NCBI GenBank assembly: GCA_029202525.1
Contig: CP119325.1
Span: forward strand, 3,632,001 to 3,696,000
DNA from: Candidatus Pseudomonas phytovorans
GTDB lineage: Bacteria > Pseudomonadota > Gammaproteobacteria > Pseudomonadales > Pseudomonadaceae
Length of the DNA stretch: 64,000 nt
Direction of reading: 5' to 3'
The translations under genes and the position numbers were made by a program. Shown in pieces: positions 1 to 8,774 of this stretch; position 1 is the first letter of the stretch, and each line of letters opens with the position of its first letter. The notes beneath the pieces are model-generated. The model was not told the origin of the DNA, searched no databases, and saw nothing but the letters and a program-made list of their open reading frames with translations.

Positions 1-3000
1 AGCGCAGGTTGTGCGCACGCCGGATGCCGTGGCAGTGCGGGCCGAAGAGGGCGAGCTGACTTACCGCCAGCTCAACGAACAGGCCAACCGCCTTGCACAT
101 CATTTGATCGGTCTGGGGGTTAAACCCGACGATCGGGTAGCGATCTGCGTCGAACGCGGGTTGTCGATGGTGGTTGGGTTGCTGGCCATCCTCAAGGCCG
201 GAGGCGCTTATGTGCCGGTCGACCCGGATTACCCGGCAGAGCGCGTACGGCACATGCTGAGCGACAGCGCGCCAGTGGCGGTGCTGGTACATGCGGCTAC
301 CCGGCATGTGCCGGAAACCGGCCTGCTGGTTGATCTGGACCAGCCGACCTGGAGTGATCTGCCTGGCAGCAATCCGCTTGTGGCGGGGTTGACCCCGCGG
401 CATCTGGCCTACGTGATCTACACCTCAGGCTCGACCGGCCTGCCGAAAGGGGTGATGAACGAGCATGCCGGAGTGGTCAACCGCTTGCTGTGGATGCAGG
501 ACGCCTACGGCCTGGATGCCGATGACGTGGTACTGCAAAAGACCCCGTTCAGCTTCGACGTGTCGGTGTGGGAGTTCCTCTGGCCATTGCAGACCGGCGC
601 CAGGCTGGTCATGGCGCGGCCGGGCGGGCACCGCGACCCCGAGTACCTGCGCGAGGTGATTGCCCGCGAGCACATCACCACCCTGCATTTCGTGCCGTCA
701 ATGCTGGATGTGTTCCTCTCATCTGGCCCTACCGCGATCCCTGTGGGAGCGGGCGCGCCCGCGAAGAATCCAACACGGTGTATGGCACCGGCTTCGCCGG
801 TGTTCGCGGCGGTTCGACGCCTCGACGCGCCCGCTCCCACAAGGCCGGCGCATGCCTCGAACAATGCACCGATCCCACGATTGGTCCGCGTGATCTGTTC
901 GGGCGAAGCATTGCCGGGCAATCTGGTACGGCGCTTCCACCACCAGCTGCCAACCGTCGAACTGCACAACCTCTACGGCCCAACCGAAGCCGCCGTCGAC
1001 GTCAGCGCCTGGCACTGCACCAGCGCCCCCGACAACACCCCCATCGGCAAACCCATCGCCAACACCACCCTGTACATCCTCGACGACCAGCAACAACCGG
1101 TCCCGCAGGGCGTTGCGGGCGAGCTGTACATCGGCGGCGTGCAGGTCGCCCGCGGCTACCTGAATCGCGCCGAACTCACTGCCGAGCGTTTCATCGACGA
1201 CCCGTTCGTACCCGGCGCACGCCTGTACCGCACCGGCGACCTGGCCCGCCACCTGGCCGACGGCAACATCGAGTACCTGGGCCGCAATGACGACCTGGTC
1301 AAACTCCACGGCCTGCGCATCGAACTGGGCGAGATCCAGGCGTGCCTCACCGGCATCGCAGGGGTCAACGAGGCGGTGGTGATCGCCCGCGAACAGCAAT
1401 TGCTGGCCTACTACACCGGCCAGCAGCATACGCTGGAGGCGTTGCGCGCAGCGTTGCTGAGCCACTTGCCCGCGTTCATGGTGCCAGCGTTGTTCGTACA
1501 CCTGGACACGCTGCCGTTGAGCCCGAACGGCAAGCTCGACCGCAAGGCGCTGCCAGAGCCCGGTGTGCTACAGGACCGCCCGTTCGAAGCGCCGCAAGGC
1601 GCTACTGAAGGCCTGCTCGCAGCCATCTGGGCAGAACTGCTGGACGTTGAGCGGGTAGGGCGCCATGACAACTTCTTCGAGCTCGGTGGCCATTCCCTGG
1701 CGGCCATTCGCCTGGTCGACCGGCTTAACAAGGCAGGCTTGCAAGCTGCGCTCAACGACGTATTCCAACAGCCCAGCGTTGCGCTGCTGGCAGCCCGGCT
1801 TGCCGATAACACCGAGCATGCGCAGGGGGTGGTCACGGTACGCCCGGGTACGGCACAGACGCCGCTGTTCCTGGTGCACGAGTTCACCGGGCTGGATTTC
1901 TACTTCCCGGTACTGGGCCAACAAATGGGCGGCGGCTTCGCCATCTACGGGTTGCCCGGTGTACCGGCCGGCCAGCCGCAGCCGCACACCCTGGAGTGCC
2001 TGGCACGCCATCAGGTTGAGCAGATGCGCAAGGTCCAGCCGCAGGGGCCGTACCGCTTGGCAGGCTGGTCATTCGGCGGGGTCGTGGCGTTCGAAATGGC
2101 CAACCAGTTGTTGGGTGCGGATGAGGCGGTCGAATTCCTCGGGCTGATCGACAGCTATGTGCCGCGCCTGGCCGACCAGGGCAAGGCGCGCTGGTCGGGG
2201 CCCCATGCGCTGGAGCGGCAGTTGCTGCTCAACTGCACGACGTTCTGGCGCACGCAGGGGCCGGAGGCTGCCGGCAAAGTCGCGCACTTGCAGCAGTTGG
2301 AGGCTGCGCAGGCGGACTTTGCCGGTTTGCTGGCCAGTTGCCGCGAGCACGGTTTCCTCTATGGCTTGTGGGCGAGCATGAGCGATGCGCAACTGCTGCA
2401 TTACTTCAGCCGTGAACTGGCCCACGGCCATGCCTTGGCGCATTACCGCCCGGCCCCCTTGAACATACCGGTGCACCTGTTCCGCGCCGAGCAGGGCAGT
2501 GACAACTTGTCGACGCTAGGTTGGCGCGAGGCACTGCCGACCCAGCCGCTGCTGATCGTGGAGGTGCCGGGTGACCACCGCAGCCTGATGCAGGCGCCTC
2601 ACGTGGCAACCGTGGCGCAAGCCTTGACCCAGGCGCTTGCCAGGTGCCCGGTTGCGGCAACGCCGGGCTATGCCGGGCAGGTTGCCATCCAGACCGGGCA
2701 ACCCGGCCATGCGCCGCTGTTCTGTGTACCGGGGGCCGGGGACAGCGTCACCAGTTTCATTGGCCTTGCCGAAGCGCTGGGGCCGGAATGGCCGTTGCAT
2801 GGCCTGCAAGCCCGTGGCCTGGACGGTGGCAGCGTGCCGCACGGCACGGTGGAAGCCGCAGCCGAATGCCATGTGCAGGCGATCGAAGCGTTGTACCCGC
2901 ACGGCCCGCTGAACCTGGTCGGGCACTCGTTCGGTGGCTGGGTGGCACATGCCATCGCCGCCAGGTTCGAAGCCAAGGGCCGGTCGGTACGCTCGTTGAC

Positions 3001-3520
3001 CCTGATCGACAGCGAGGCACCGGGTACCGACAGCACCTGTGGCCAGCCATACACATTCGGCGAGGCCTTGCTGCGGCTGGTCGAAGCGCTGCAGCTGGCC
3101 ACGGGCAAGGCCTTGGGTATCGACCCGGCTGCTTTCGCCCTGGCGACGGATGACCAACAGTTGCAGCAGTTGCACGCCGGCATGGTGCGCAACGGGCTGT
3201 TGCCCGCACGCTCCACGCCTCGGGTGCTGGATGGCACCGTGCGCACCTTTGCCACGGCACTGCGCACGGTTTACCGGCCGACACTGACGTACACCGGGCC
3301 GGTGGGCCTGGTATTGGTGGATGACCCGCAACTCGATGCCCTGGGCAATGCCCGCGAGCATGCGGCGATGCAGGAGGGCTGGCAACAACTGATGCCACAA
3401 CTGGCGCTGTGGCAGGGGCCGGGGGACCACTTCAGCATTTTGAAAGTGCCGGATGTGTTCAGCCTGGCAGCCTGGTGGCATGACGGCCAGGCACTGCAGC
3501 ACGGCAAGGTTAGGCAATAA
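1..3520 (+). CDS. Nonribosomal peptide synthetase, 3' part: A-PCP-TE-TE (lipopeptide type)
   Basis: The reading frame is open to the left edge, so this is the C-terminal 1,170 or so residues of a larger synthetase. Counting from a GTG at position 11, an adenylation domain runs to about residue 510 (YTSGSTG near 137, NLYGPTEA, YRTGDLA, NGKLDRKAL), a carrier domain has GGHSL with its phosphopantetheine serine at 562, and two thioesterase domains have GWSFGG (Ser687) and GHSFGG (Ser973). Tandem terminal thioesterases are typical of Pseudomonas cyclic lipopeptide synthetases, and the macAB pair downstream fits this. The pocket residues I can align read D-V-W-H-I-S-L-V-D-K, close to known serine codes, so a peptide ending in Ser (as in putisolvin) is inferred. 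About 44 extra residues between the core motifs FVPSML and CSGEALP come from an in-frame REP pair. Product identity is not certain. Confidence 0.93.
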   Translation, partial: AQVVRTPDAVAVRAEEGELTYRQLNEQANRLAHHLIGLGVKPDDRVAICVERGLSMVVGLLAILKAGGAYVPVDPDYPAERVRHMLSDSAPVAVLVHAATRHVPETGLLVDLDQPTWSDLPGSNPLVAGLTPRHLAYVIYTSGSTGLPKGVMNEHAGVVNRLLWMQDAYGLDADDVVLQKTPFSFDVSVWEFLWPLQTGARLVMARPGGHRDPEYLREVIAREHITTLHFVPSMLDVFLSSGPTAIPVGAGAPAKNPTRCMAPASPVFAAVRRLDAPAPTRPAHASNNAPIPRLVRVICSGEALPGNLVRRFHHQLPTVELHNLYGPTEAAVDVSAWHCTSAPDNTPIGKPIANTTLYILDDQQQPVPQGVAGELYIGGVQVARGYLNRAELTAERFIDDPFVPGARLYRTGDLARHLADGNIEYLGRNDDLVKLHGLRIELGEIQACLTGIAGVNEAVVIAREQQLLAYYTGQQHTLEALRAALLSHLPAFMVPALFVHLDTLPLSPNGKLDRKALPEPGVLQDRPFEAPQGATEGLLAAIWAELLDVERVGRHDNFFELGGHSLAAIRLVDRLNKAGLQAALNDVFQQPSVALLAARLADNTEHAQGVVTVRPGTAQTPLFLVHEFTGLDFYFPVLGQQMGGGFAIYGLPGVPAGQPQPHTLECLARHQVEQMRKVQPQGPYRLAGWSFGGVVAFEMANQLLGADEAVEFLGLIDSYVPRLADQGKARWSGPHALERQLLLNCTTFWRTQGPEAAGKVAHLQQLEAAQADFAGLLASCREHGFLYGLWASMSDAQLLHYFSRELAHGHALAHYRPAPLNIPVHLFRAEQGSDNLSTLGWREALPTQPLLIVEVPGDHRSLMQAPHVATVAQALTQALARCPVAATPGYAGQVAIQTGQPGHAPLFCVPGAGDSVTSFIGLAEALGPEWPLHGLQARGLDGGSVPHGTVEAAAECHVQAIEALYPHGPLNLVGHSFGGWVAHAIAARFEAKGRSVRSLTLIDSEAPGTDSTCGQPYTFGEALLRLVEALQLATGKALGIDPAAFALATDDQQLQQLHAGMVRNGLLPARSTPRVLDGTVRTFATALRTVYRPTLTYTGPVGLVLVDDPQLDALGNAREHAAMQEGWQQLMPQLALWQGPGDHFSILKVPDVFSLAAWWHDGQALQHGKVRQ
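741..844. repeat. REP pair (REPIN) inserted in frame inside the synthetase A domain
   Basis: A REP unit at 741-767 (CTGTGGGAGCGGGCGCGCCC then GCGAAG) faces an inverted unit at about 823-844 (CGCGCCCGCTCCCACAAGG). This is the same element seen between genes elsewhere in the window. Here it is translated in the synthetase frame without a stop and lies between A-domain motifs that are usually about 19 residues apart and here are 63 apart. Confidence 0.88.
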
Positions 3521-3560
3521 CCATGAGCCAGCACCGATCGTGCAGATAACAGCGGTCATT

Positions 3561-3650
3561 GTGGGAGCGGGCATGCCCGCGAAGCAGGCAACGCGGTGGC
3601 TGGCACCGGCAGTGCCGGTGTTCGCGGGACAAGCCCGCTCCCACAGGTGC
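3561..3650. repeat. REP pair (REPIN) between synthetase and macA
   Basis: Two REP palindromes face each other (GTGGGAGCGGGCATGCCCGC at the left, AAGCCCGCTCCCAC at the right). The right arm carries a degenerate half. It occupies most of the gap between the synthetase stop and macA, so macA may be separated from or attenuated relative to the synthetase transcript. Confidence 0.85.
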
Positions 3651-3685
3651 CATTGCATCCGAATTACAGAGGAAAGTGAGTGTTC

Positions 3686-4843
3686 ATGGACAAATCCAGA
3701 TTCCGCAAGTACAGCCTCGGCCTGGCCGTGGTCATCGTCGCCGGCATCAGCCTGTACGCCATCCAGGCGCCGGCCAAGCCACCGCAATACATCGCCGCCA
3801 CCGTCGAGCGTGGCGATATCGAGAACGCGGTGCTGGCCAGCGGCATGCTCGAAGGCATCAAGCAGGTGGATGTCGGTGCCCAGGTGTCCGGCCAGCTGAA
3901 GTCGCTGAAGGTCAAGCTCGGCGACAAGGTCAGCCAGGGCCAGTGGCTGGCCGAGATCGACCCGCTGGTGTTGCGCAATACCCTGCGTCAGGCCGAGGTC
4001 GATGAGGATAAACTGCAGGCCGAGCGGCGATCGACCATGGCCCAGCTCAAGCAGGCCCGGCGCGTGTATGAACGCTACCGCGAGCTGCAGGCCGACGAAT
4101 CGGTGTCGCGCCAGGACTTCGAGAATGCCGAGTCGCAATACGAAGTGCAGCAGGCTGCCGTCCGCTCGCTGGATGCGCAGATCCAGAGCGCACGGGTAGA
4201 AATCGATACCGCCAAGGTCAACCTGGGCTATACCCGCATCAACGCGCCGATCACCGGCCATGTGGTGGGCATCGTCACCCAGGAAGGGCAGACCGTGATC
4301 GCCAACCAGCTGGCGCCGGTGCTGCTCAAGCTGGCCAACCTCGACACCATGACGGTCAAGGCGCAGGTGTCGGAAGCCGATGTCATCCACATCACCCCTG
4401 GCCAGGCGGTGTATTTCACCATCCTCGGCGAAGACAAGCGTTACTACGCCAGGCTGCGCGGTACCGAGCCCGCACCACAGAACTACGCGCAAAGCAGCGA
4501 CAAGAACGAAGGCAGCAGCGGCAAGCCCAGTGGCGCGGTGTTCTACAACGCCTTGTTCGAAGTGCCAAACCCCGACCACCGCCTGCGTATTTCCATGACT
4601 GCCCAGGTGCATATCGTGCTCGACACCGCCCAGGCCGTACTCACCGTGCCGGTTGCCGCGCTGGGCGCGCGCAATGGCGATGGCAGCTTCCCGGTGCGGG
4701 TGCTGGATGCCAAGGGTTTCGCCCAGGTGCGCAACGTGCAGGCGGGCATCAACAACAACGTCAAGGTGCAGATCAAGGACGGCCTGGCCGAAGGCGACCG
4801 GGTAGTGATTGGTGAGCCGGTGTCTGGCGAAACGGGGGCGTGA
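3686..4843 (+). CDS. macA: MacA-type periplasmic membrane-fusion protein
   Basis: This is the adaptor of a MacA-MacB-TolC-like tripartite exporter. It has one N-terminal membrane anchor (about residues 9-26), a lipoyl/biotinyl-like segment with VGAQVSGQLKSL, a coiled-coil hairpin rich in Gln, Glu and Arg (about 95-185), and a beta-barrel domain with GYTRINAPITGHVVGI. The total of about 385 residues matches MacA. An upstream GTG at 3680, six bases after AGAGGA, is an alternative start; the ATG is preferred because the protein then begins like other MacA proteins. Its stop abuts macB. Next to a lipopeptide synthetase, its likely job is export of the lipopeptide; that role is inferred from context. 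Confidence 0.92.
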   Translation: MDKSRFRKYSLGLAVVIVAGISLYAIQAPAKPPQYIAATVERGDIENAVLASGMLEGIKQVDVGAQVSGQLKSLKVKLGDKVSQGQWLAEIDPLVLRNTLRQAEVDEDKLQAERRSTMAQLKQARRVYERYRELQADESVSRQDFENAESQYEVQQAAVRSLDAQIQSARVEIDTAKVNLGYTRINAPITGHVVGIVTQEGQTVIANQLAPVLLKLANLDTMTVKAQVSEADVIHITPGQAVYFTILGEDKRYYARLRGTEPAPQNYAQSSDKNEGSSGKPSGAVFYNALFEVPNPDHRLRISMTAQVHIVLDTAQAVLTVPVAALGARNGDGSFPVRVLDAKGFAQVRNVQAGINNNVKVQIKDGLAEGDRVVIGEPVSGETGA

Positions 4844-4845
4844 GC

Positions 4846-6849
4846 ATGAACATGAATGTGCAGCCGAGTGCAGGGATGGCGGTTACCGGTGTGCATAACG
4901 AGCCGTTGTTGCGCTTGCAGGGGGTGACACGCAGCTTTCAGGCCGGCGACCGCGAATTCCTGGCGCTGAAAGGCATCGACCTGCAGATCGACAGCGGCGA
5001 ACTGGTGGCGATCATCGGCGCTTCCGGGTCGGGCAAGTCGACCCTGATGAACATCCTTGGCTGTCTGGACAACGCCAGCAGCGGCAGCTACCAGGTAGGT
5101 GGCCAGGAAACCCGTGAACTGGACGACGACGCCCTGGCGGCGTTGCGCCGCGACCACTTCGGCTTCATTTTCCAGCGCTACCACCTGCTGCCGCACCTGG
5201 ATGCCCTGCACAACGTCGAGATTCCGGCGGTGTATGCCGGTACACCCCAGGGCCATCGCCATGTGCGCGCGCGCGAGTTGCTGACCCGACTAGGCCTGCA
5301 AAGCCACCTGGAGCATCGCCCCAGCCAACTGTCGGGCGGCCAGCAGCAGCGGGTGAGCATCTGCCGGGCGTTAATGAACGGTGGCCAGGTGATCCTTGCC
5401 GATGAACCGACCGGCGCCCTCGACACCGCCAGCGGCAAGGAGGTGATGAACATCCTGCTGGAACTGCACGCGGCCGGGCACACGGTGATCCTGGTGACCC
5501 ACGACCCCAAGGTGGCCGCGCATGCCGAACGCATCATCGAGGTCAGTGACGGGCAGATCGTCGGCGATCGGCGCAGCCCCGCACCGCCCACGCCTGCCGC
5601 GAAGCCGGAAGCTGCGCCCCAGGCACAAGGTACACGCCGCGTGCTAGTACGCCTGGGCATGTTCCGCGAGGCGTTCAAGATGGCCTGGATTGCGCTGATT
5701 TCGCATCGGATGCGTACCTTGCTGACCATGCTCGGGATCGTCATTGGCATCACTTCGGTGGTGTCCATCTCGGCGATTGGCGAAGGTGCCAAGGGCTATG
5801 TGCTCAAGGACATCCAGGCCATCGGTAGCAATACCATCGACATCTATTCCGGCAGCAACTTCGGTGACAGCCGGGCCAAGACCATCGAAACCCTGGTACC
5901 TGCCGATGTCGCGGCACTGAACGAACTGTACTACGTCGACAGCGCCACCCCGGTGATCGGCCAGAGTACGCTGGTGCGTTACCGCAACCTGGATGTGGAC
6001 GTTCAGCTCAACGGCGTCAGTGAGCATTACTTCCAGGTTCGCAACATCCCGCTGGCAGCCGGCATCGTGTTCAGCGCCGACGACGCGCGCCGTCAGGCGC
6101 AGGTGGTGGTGATCGACCACAACACGCGCAAGCGCCTGTTCGGCCCGAACATCGACCCGCTGGGGCAGGTAATCCTGGTTGGCAATCTGCCGTGCACGGT
6201 GATTGGGGTAACGGCCGAAAACAAGAACCTGTTCGTCGCCGGCAATCAGCTGAACATCTGGGTGCCCTACGAAACCGCCGCCGGCCGGGTGCTGGGGCAA
6301 CGGCACCTGGACAGCATCAGCGTGCGCATCAAGGACGGTGTGCCGAGCAAACGGGTGGAGGAAGAGGTGACCCGGGTGATGCTGCAACGCCATGGCACGA
6401 AGGATTTCTTCACCAACAACCTCGACAGCATCATGCAGACCGTGCAGAAGACCAGCCGATCGCTGACCCTGTTGCTGTCGCTGATTGCGGTGATTTCGCT
6501 GGTGGTGGGTGGCATCGGGGTGATGAACATCATGCTGGTGTCGGTAACCGAGCGTACCCGCGAAATCGGCATTCGCATGGCGGTGGGGGCGCGGCAATCG
6601 GACATTCGCCAGCAGTTCCTGGTGGAGGCGGTGATGGTGTGCCTGTTTGGCGGGCTGGTGGGGATCGGCTTGTCGTATGGGGTGGGGTATCTGTTCGAGC
6701 TGTTCGTGAAACAGTGGGAGATGGTGTTTTCACCAGCGTCGATCGTGATGGCGTTTGCCTGCTCGACGCTGATCGGCGTGGTATTCGGGTTTGTACCGGC
6801 AAGGAACGCGGCGCGGCTGGACCCGATCGAGGCGTTGGCCCGGGATTGA
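4846..6849 (+). CDS. macB: MacB-type ABC transporter (ATPase fused to permease)
   Basis: The N-terminal half is an ABC ATPase: Walker A GASGSGKST at about 58-66, signature LSGGQQQR at about 163, Walker B VILADEPTGAL, and switch histidine in LVTHD. The C-terminal half begins with a membrane helix near 285, followed by a large periplasmic domain and an FtsX-like permease with three more helices (ISLVVGGIGVMNIMLVSVTER). The length of 667 residues is usual for MacB. A GTG at 4840 overlaps the macA stop, but the ATG at 4846 is better spaced from a run of G at 4832-4837. Together with MacA it would move the lipopeptide from periplasm to outer membrane, as macAB genes do beside other Pseudomonas lipopeptide clusters. 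Confidence 0.94.
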   Translation: MNMNVQPSAGMAVTGVHNEPLLRLQGVTRSFQAGDREFLALKGIDLQIDSGELVAIIGASGSGKSTLMNILGCLDNASSGSYQVGGQETRELDDDALAALRRDHFGFIFQRYHLLPHLDALHNVEIPAVYAGTPQGHRHVRARELLTRLGLQSHLEHRPSQLSGGQQQRVSICRALMNGGQVILADEPTGALDTASGKEVMNILLELHAAGHTVILVTHDPKVAAHAERIIEVSDGQIVGDRRSPAPPTPAAKPEAAPQAQGTRRVLVRLGMFREAFKMAWIALISHRMRTLLTMLGIVIGITSVVSISAIGEGAKGYVLKDIQAIGSNTIDIYSGSNFGDSRAKTIETLVPADVAALNELYYVDSATPVIGQSTLVRYRNLDVDVQLNGVSEHYFQVRNIPLAAGIVFSADDARRQAQVVVIDHNTRKRLFGPNIDPLGQVILVGNLPCTVIGVTAENKNLFVAGNQLNIWVPYETAAGRVLGQRHLDSISVRIKDGVPSKRVEEEVTRVMLQRHGTKDFFTNNLDSIMQTVQKTSRSLTLLLSLIAVISLVVGGIGVMNIMLVSVTERTREIGIRMAVGARQSDIRQQFLVEAVMVCLFGGLVGIGLSYGVGYLFELFVKQWEMVFSPASIVMAFACSTLIGVVFGFVPARNAARLDPIEALARD

Positions 6850-6853
6850 AGCA

Positions 6854-6885
6854 GGCCTCTTCGCGGGCTTGCCCGCGAAGAGGCC
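6854..6885. terminator. REP-type hairpin between convergent macB and luxR-type gene
   Basis: This is a perfect inverted repeat with 14-base arms (GGCCTCTTCGCGGG and its complement) around a 4-base loop, sitting between two convergent stops. There is no T-run, so it may act as a REP-derived bidirectional terminator or mRNA stabiliser rather than a classical terminator. Confidence 0.6.
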
Positions 6886-6902
6886 GACGCAGGAAACGCC
6901 AG

Positions 6903-7547
6903 TCAGCCCTCGGCATACATCCAGCGCATCAACGAATGCCGACCACTGATGCCCAGCTTGATCGCCGCCCGACGCAGGTAGCTTTCAACCGTGTTCACCT
7001 TGAGCGCCAGCCGCTCAGCCTGCTCTGGCGCAGTATGCCCGGCCAGCAACCCCAGGCACACCTGGCGCTCGCGCCCGGAAAGCTTGAGCCCTGACTGCGC
7101 CAGCCGCTCGACAAAGCGCTGCTCGAGGTTTTCCTTGGTGTGCCGCTCCGGGCCAGGCTGCAAGGCATCGACATGCTTCTCCAGCATTGGCAACAACAGG
7201 GGTGAAATCGCATCCAGGCGGCTACGTTCGAAGGTTGAAAAACCATAGGTTGAGTCGGCACGTATTACCTGTATTTCCAGGCGTGCATTGCCTTTATGGC
7301 AAATCCGGTGCAAGCGCGAAGGGTCGCTGAAGTCGCCTTCCGGCTGTGCGTACGAGGAAAACACCGTTTCATCGAGCAGCAACGATTCGCAGGGCATGCC
7401 TGGCAACTGGCGGATCTGCGTGGCGTCGATGGACAGGTGGGCCTGGATCAGGTCGTGCAGCATGCGGGGGAACTGGCGGCTGCCGGTGCTGGCAATGACT
7501 TTGCCAATCTGCGGGTAAAGCTGGTTCGAATTCATCGTATCGTCCAT
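6903..7547 (-). CDS. LuxR-type transcriptional regulator next to the lipopeptide cluster
   Basis: This 214-residue protein has a C-terminal GerE/LuxR helix-turn-helix (about residues 150-210: LSGRERQVCLGLLAGHTAPEQ, then NTVESYLRRA and KLGIS). The N-terminal 140 residues show no recognisable autoinducer-binding or receiver signature. It is convergent with macB. LuxR-type regulators commonly flank Pseudomonas lipopeptide synthetase genes and activate them, so this gene is a candidate regulator of the adjacent synthetase. A second in-frame ATG lies at 7535. Confidence 0.85.
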   Translation of the reverse strand: MDDTMNSNQLYPQIGKVIASTGSRQFPRMLHDLIQAHLSIDATQIRQLPGMPCESLLLDETVFSSYAQPEGDFSDPSRLHRICHKGNARLEIQVIRADSTYGFSTFERSRLDAISPLLLPMLEKHVDALQPGPERHTKENLEQRFVERLAQSGLKLSGRERQVCLGLLAGHTAPEQAERLALKVNTVESYLRRAAIKLGISGRHSLMRWMYAEG

Positions 7548-7757
7548 GAAGGCCAGTAATGGTGATCCCGCCGCGGGTTCGCCAGCCGCATCCTGGGCTT
7601 GCGACGGGAGGTGCTTGGTATCCTAGTACAACGAATGAGTGACGGTTAAATGAAGTGGCGATCATGGCATTATAGTGGCACTTTGTGTGAGCGGCTGGCG
7701 CACTGCGGGTTGTCGGGTATGATGCCGCCCTCCATCTTTGTCACGAGGTTTGTTGCA

Positions 7758-8549
7758 ATGTCCCTGAGTGCTGAACAGATTGGCGAATTCCGCGCCTTCG
7801 CCGAGCAACTCGCCGATGCTGCCGCTGTGGCGATCAAGCCATACTTCCGCGCCAGCCTGGATGTCGAGGACAAGGGCGGACGCCTGTACGACCCTGTGAC
7901 CGTGGCGGACAAGGCAGCTGAGGACGCCATGCGTGAGTTGATCCAGGCACGCTACCCAGAGCACGGTATTCTGGGTGAAGAGGCCGGCGTTGCTATCGGC
8001 AGTAGCCCGTTGACCTGGGTGCTCGACCCGATCGACGGTACCCGTGCTTTCATCACCGGCCTGCCGCTGTGGGGCACGTTGATTGCCCTGAATGATGGCA
8101 CGCGCCCAGTGGTTGGCGTGATGAATCAGCCTTTCACCGGCGAACGCTTTGTCGGCACCCCTGAAGGCGCCTGGCGCAGCGGTACGCCACTGAAAACCCG
8201 TGCCTGTGCCGACCTGGCCTCGGCCACGCTGATGTGCACCACGCCGGACATGTTCGACACCGCAGAACGCAAAGCCGCGTTCGAGTCCGTTGCCGGCAAG
8301 GCGCGCCTGATGCGCTACGGTGGCGATTGCTATGCCTACTGCATGCTGGCGTCCGGGTTTGTCGATGTGATCGTCGAGGCGAGCCTGCAGCCGTATGACG
8401 TGCAGGCACTGATGCCAATAATTGAAGGGGCGGGTGGGGTGATTACTGCCTGGGATGGCAGCAGTGCGCAGAATGGCGGGTGTGTAGTGGCTTGCGGTGA
8501 CCCGGCGCTGCACGCGCAAATGGTTGAGATGCTGCGCCACGCCATGTAG
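7758..8549 (+). CDS. HisN-like inositol-monophosphatase-family phosphatase
   Basis: This 263-residue protein belongs to the inositol monophosphatase superfamily. Metal-site motifs are visible: DPVTVADKAAE, GEE (in HGILGEEAG), WVLDPIDGTRAF and a C-terminal GGDCYAY followed by YDVQALMPIIEGAGG. This arrangement is close to histidinol-phosphatases of the HisN type, so histidinol phosphate is one likely substrate; other sugar or inositol phosphates are possible. The start is placed at the ATG preceded by GAGG nine bases upstream. An extra 36 codons are open upstream but begin at a weaker codon. It stands alone between a divergent regulator and a REP pair. Confidence 0.85.
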   Translation: MSLSAEQIGEFRAFAEQLADAAAVAIKPYFRASLDVEDKGGRLYDPVTVADKAAEDAMRELIQARYPEHGILGEEAGVAIGSSPLTWVLDPIDGTRAFITGLPLWGTLIALNDGTRPVVGVMNQPFTGERFVGTPEGAWRSGTPLKTRACADLASATLMCTTPDMFDTAERKAAFESVAGKARLMRYGGDCYAYCMLASGFVDVIVEASLQPYDVQALMPIIEGAGGVITAWDGSSAQNGGCVVACGDPALHAQMVEMLRHAM

Positions 8550-8570
8550 TGCATTGTTAGCCTGCACTGG

Positions 8571-8663
8571 CCCCTTCGCGGGCTCGCCCGCTCCCACAGG
8601 TTCACCGCAGATACTGCGGCCTGTGCAGTCCCTGTGGGAGCGGGCGAGCCCGCGAAGAGGCCG
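8571..8663. repeat. REP pair (REPIN)
   Basis: Inverted pair: CTTCGCGGGCTCGCCCGCTC at the left and GAGCGGGCGAGCCCGCGAAG at the right, separated by about 40 bases. It lies between two same-strand genes and is a likely 3' mRNA stabiliser or terminator. Confidence 0.85.
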
Positions 8664-8774
8664 GTGCAGGTGTCCAGAATCCTCAACCGCCGCACTTTTT
8701 CCGGTTTTCGGGCTCTATGCTTGGCCAGGCTGCACTGACTCCCGGTGCGGCCGCCGAATATCGACCCGGTGCCG

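Noticed and set aside
741..844. Frameshift or pseudogene interpretation of the synthetase
   Set aside because: The frame is open through the insertion and all core motifs on both sides remain in the same frame.
2516..4612. 698-residue antisense open frame across the thioesterase and macA
   Set aside because: It runs against two well-supported genes and through a REP pair; composition-driven open frames on the opposite strand are common in high-G+C DNA.
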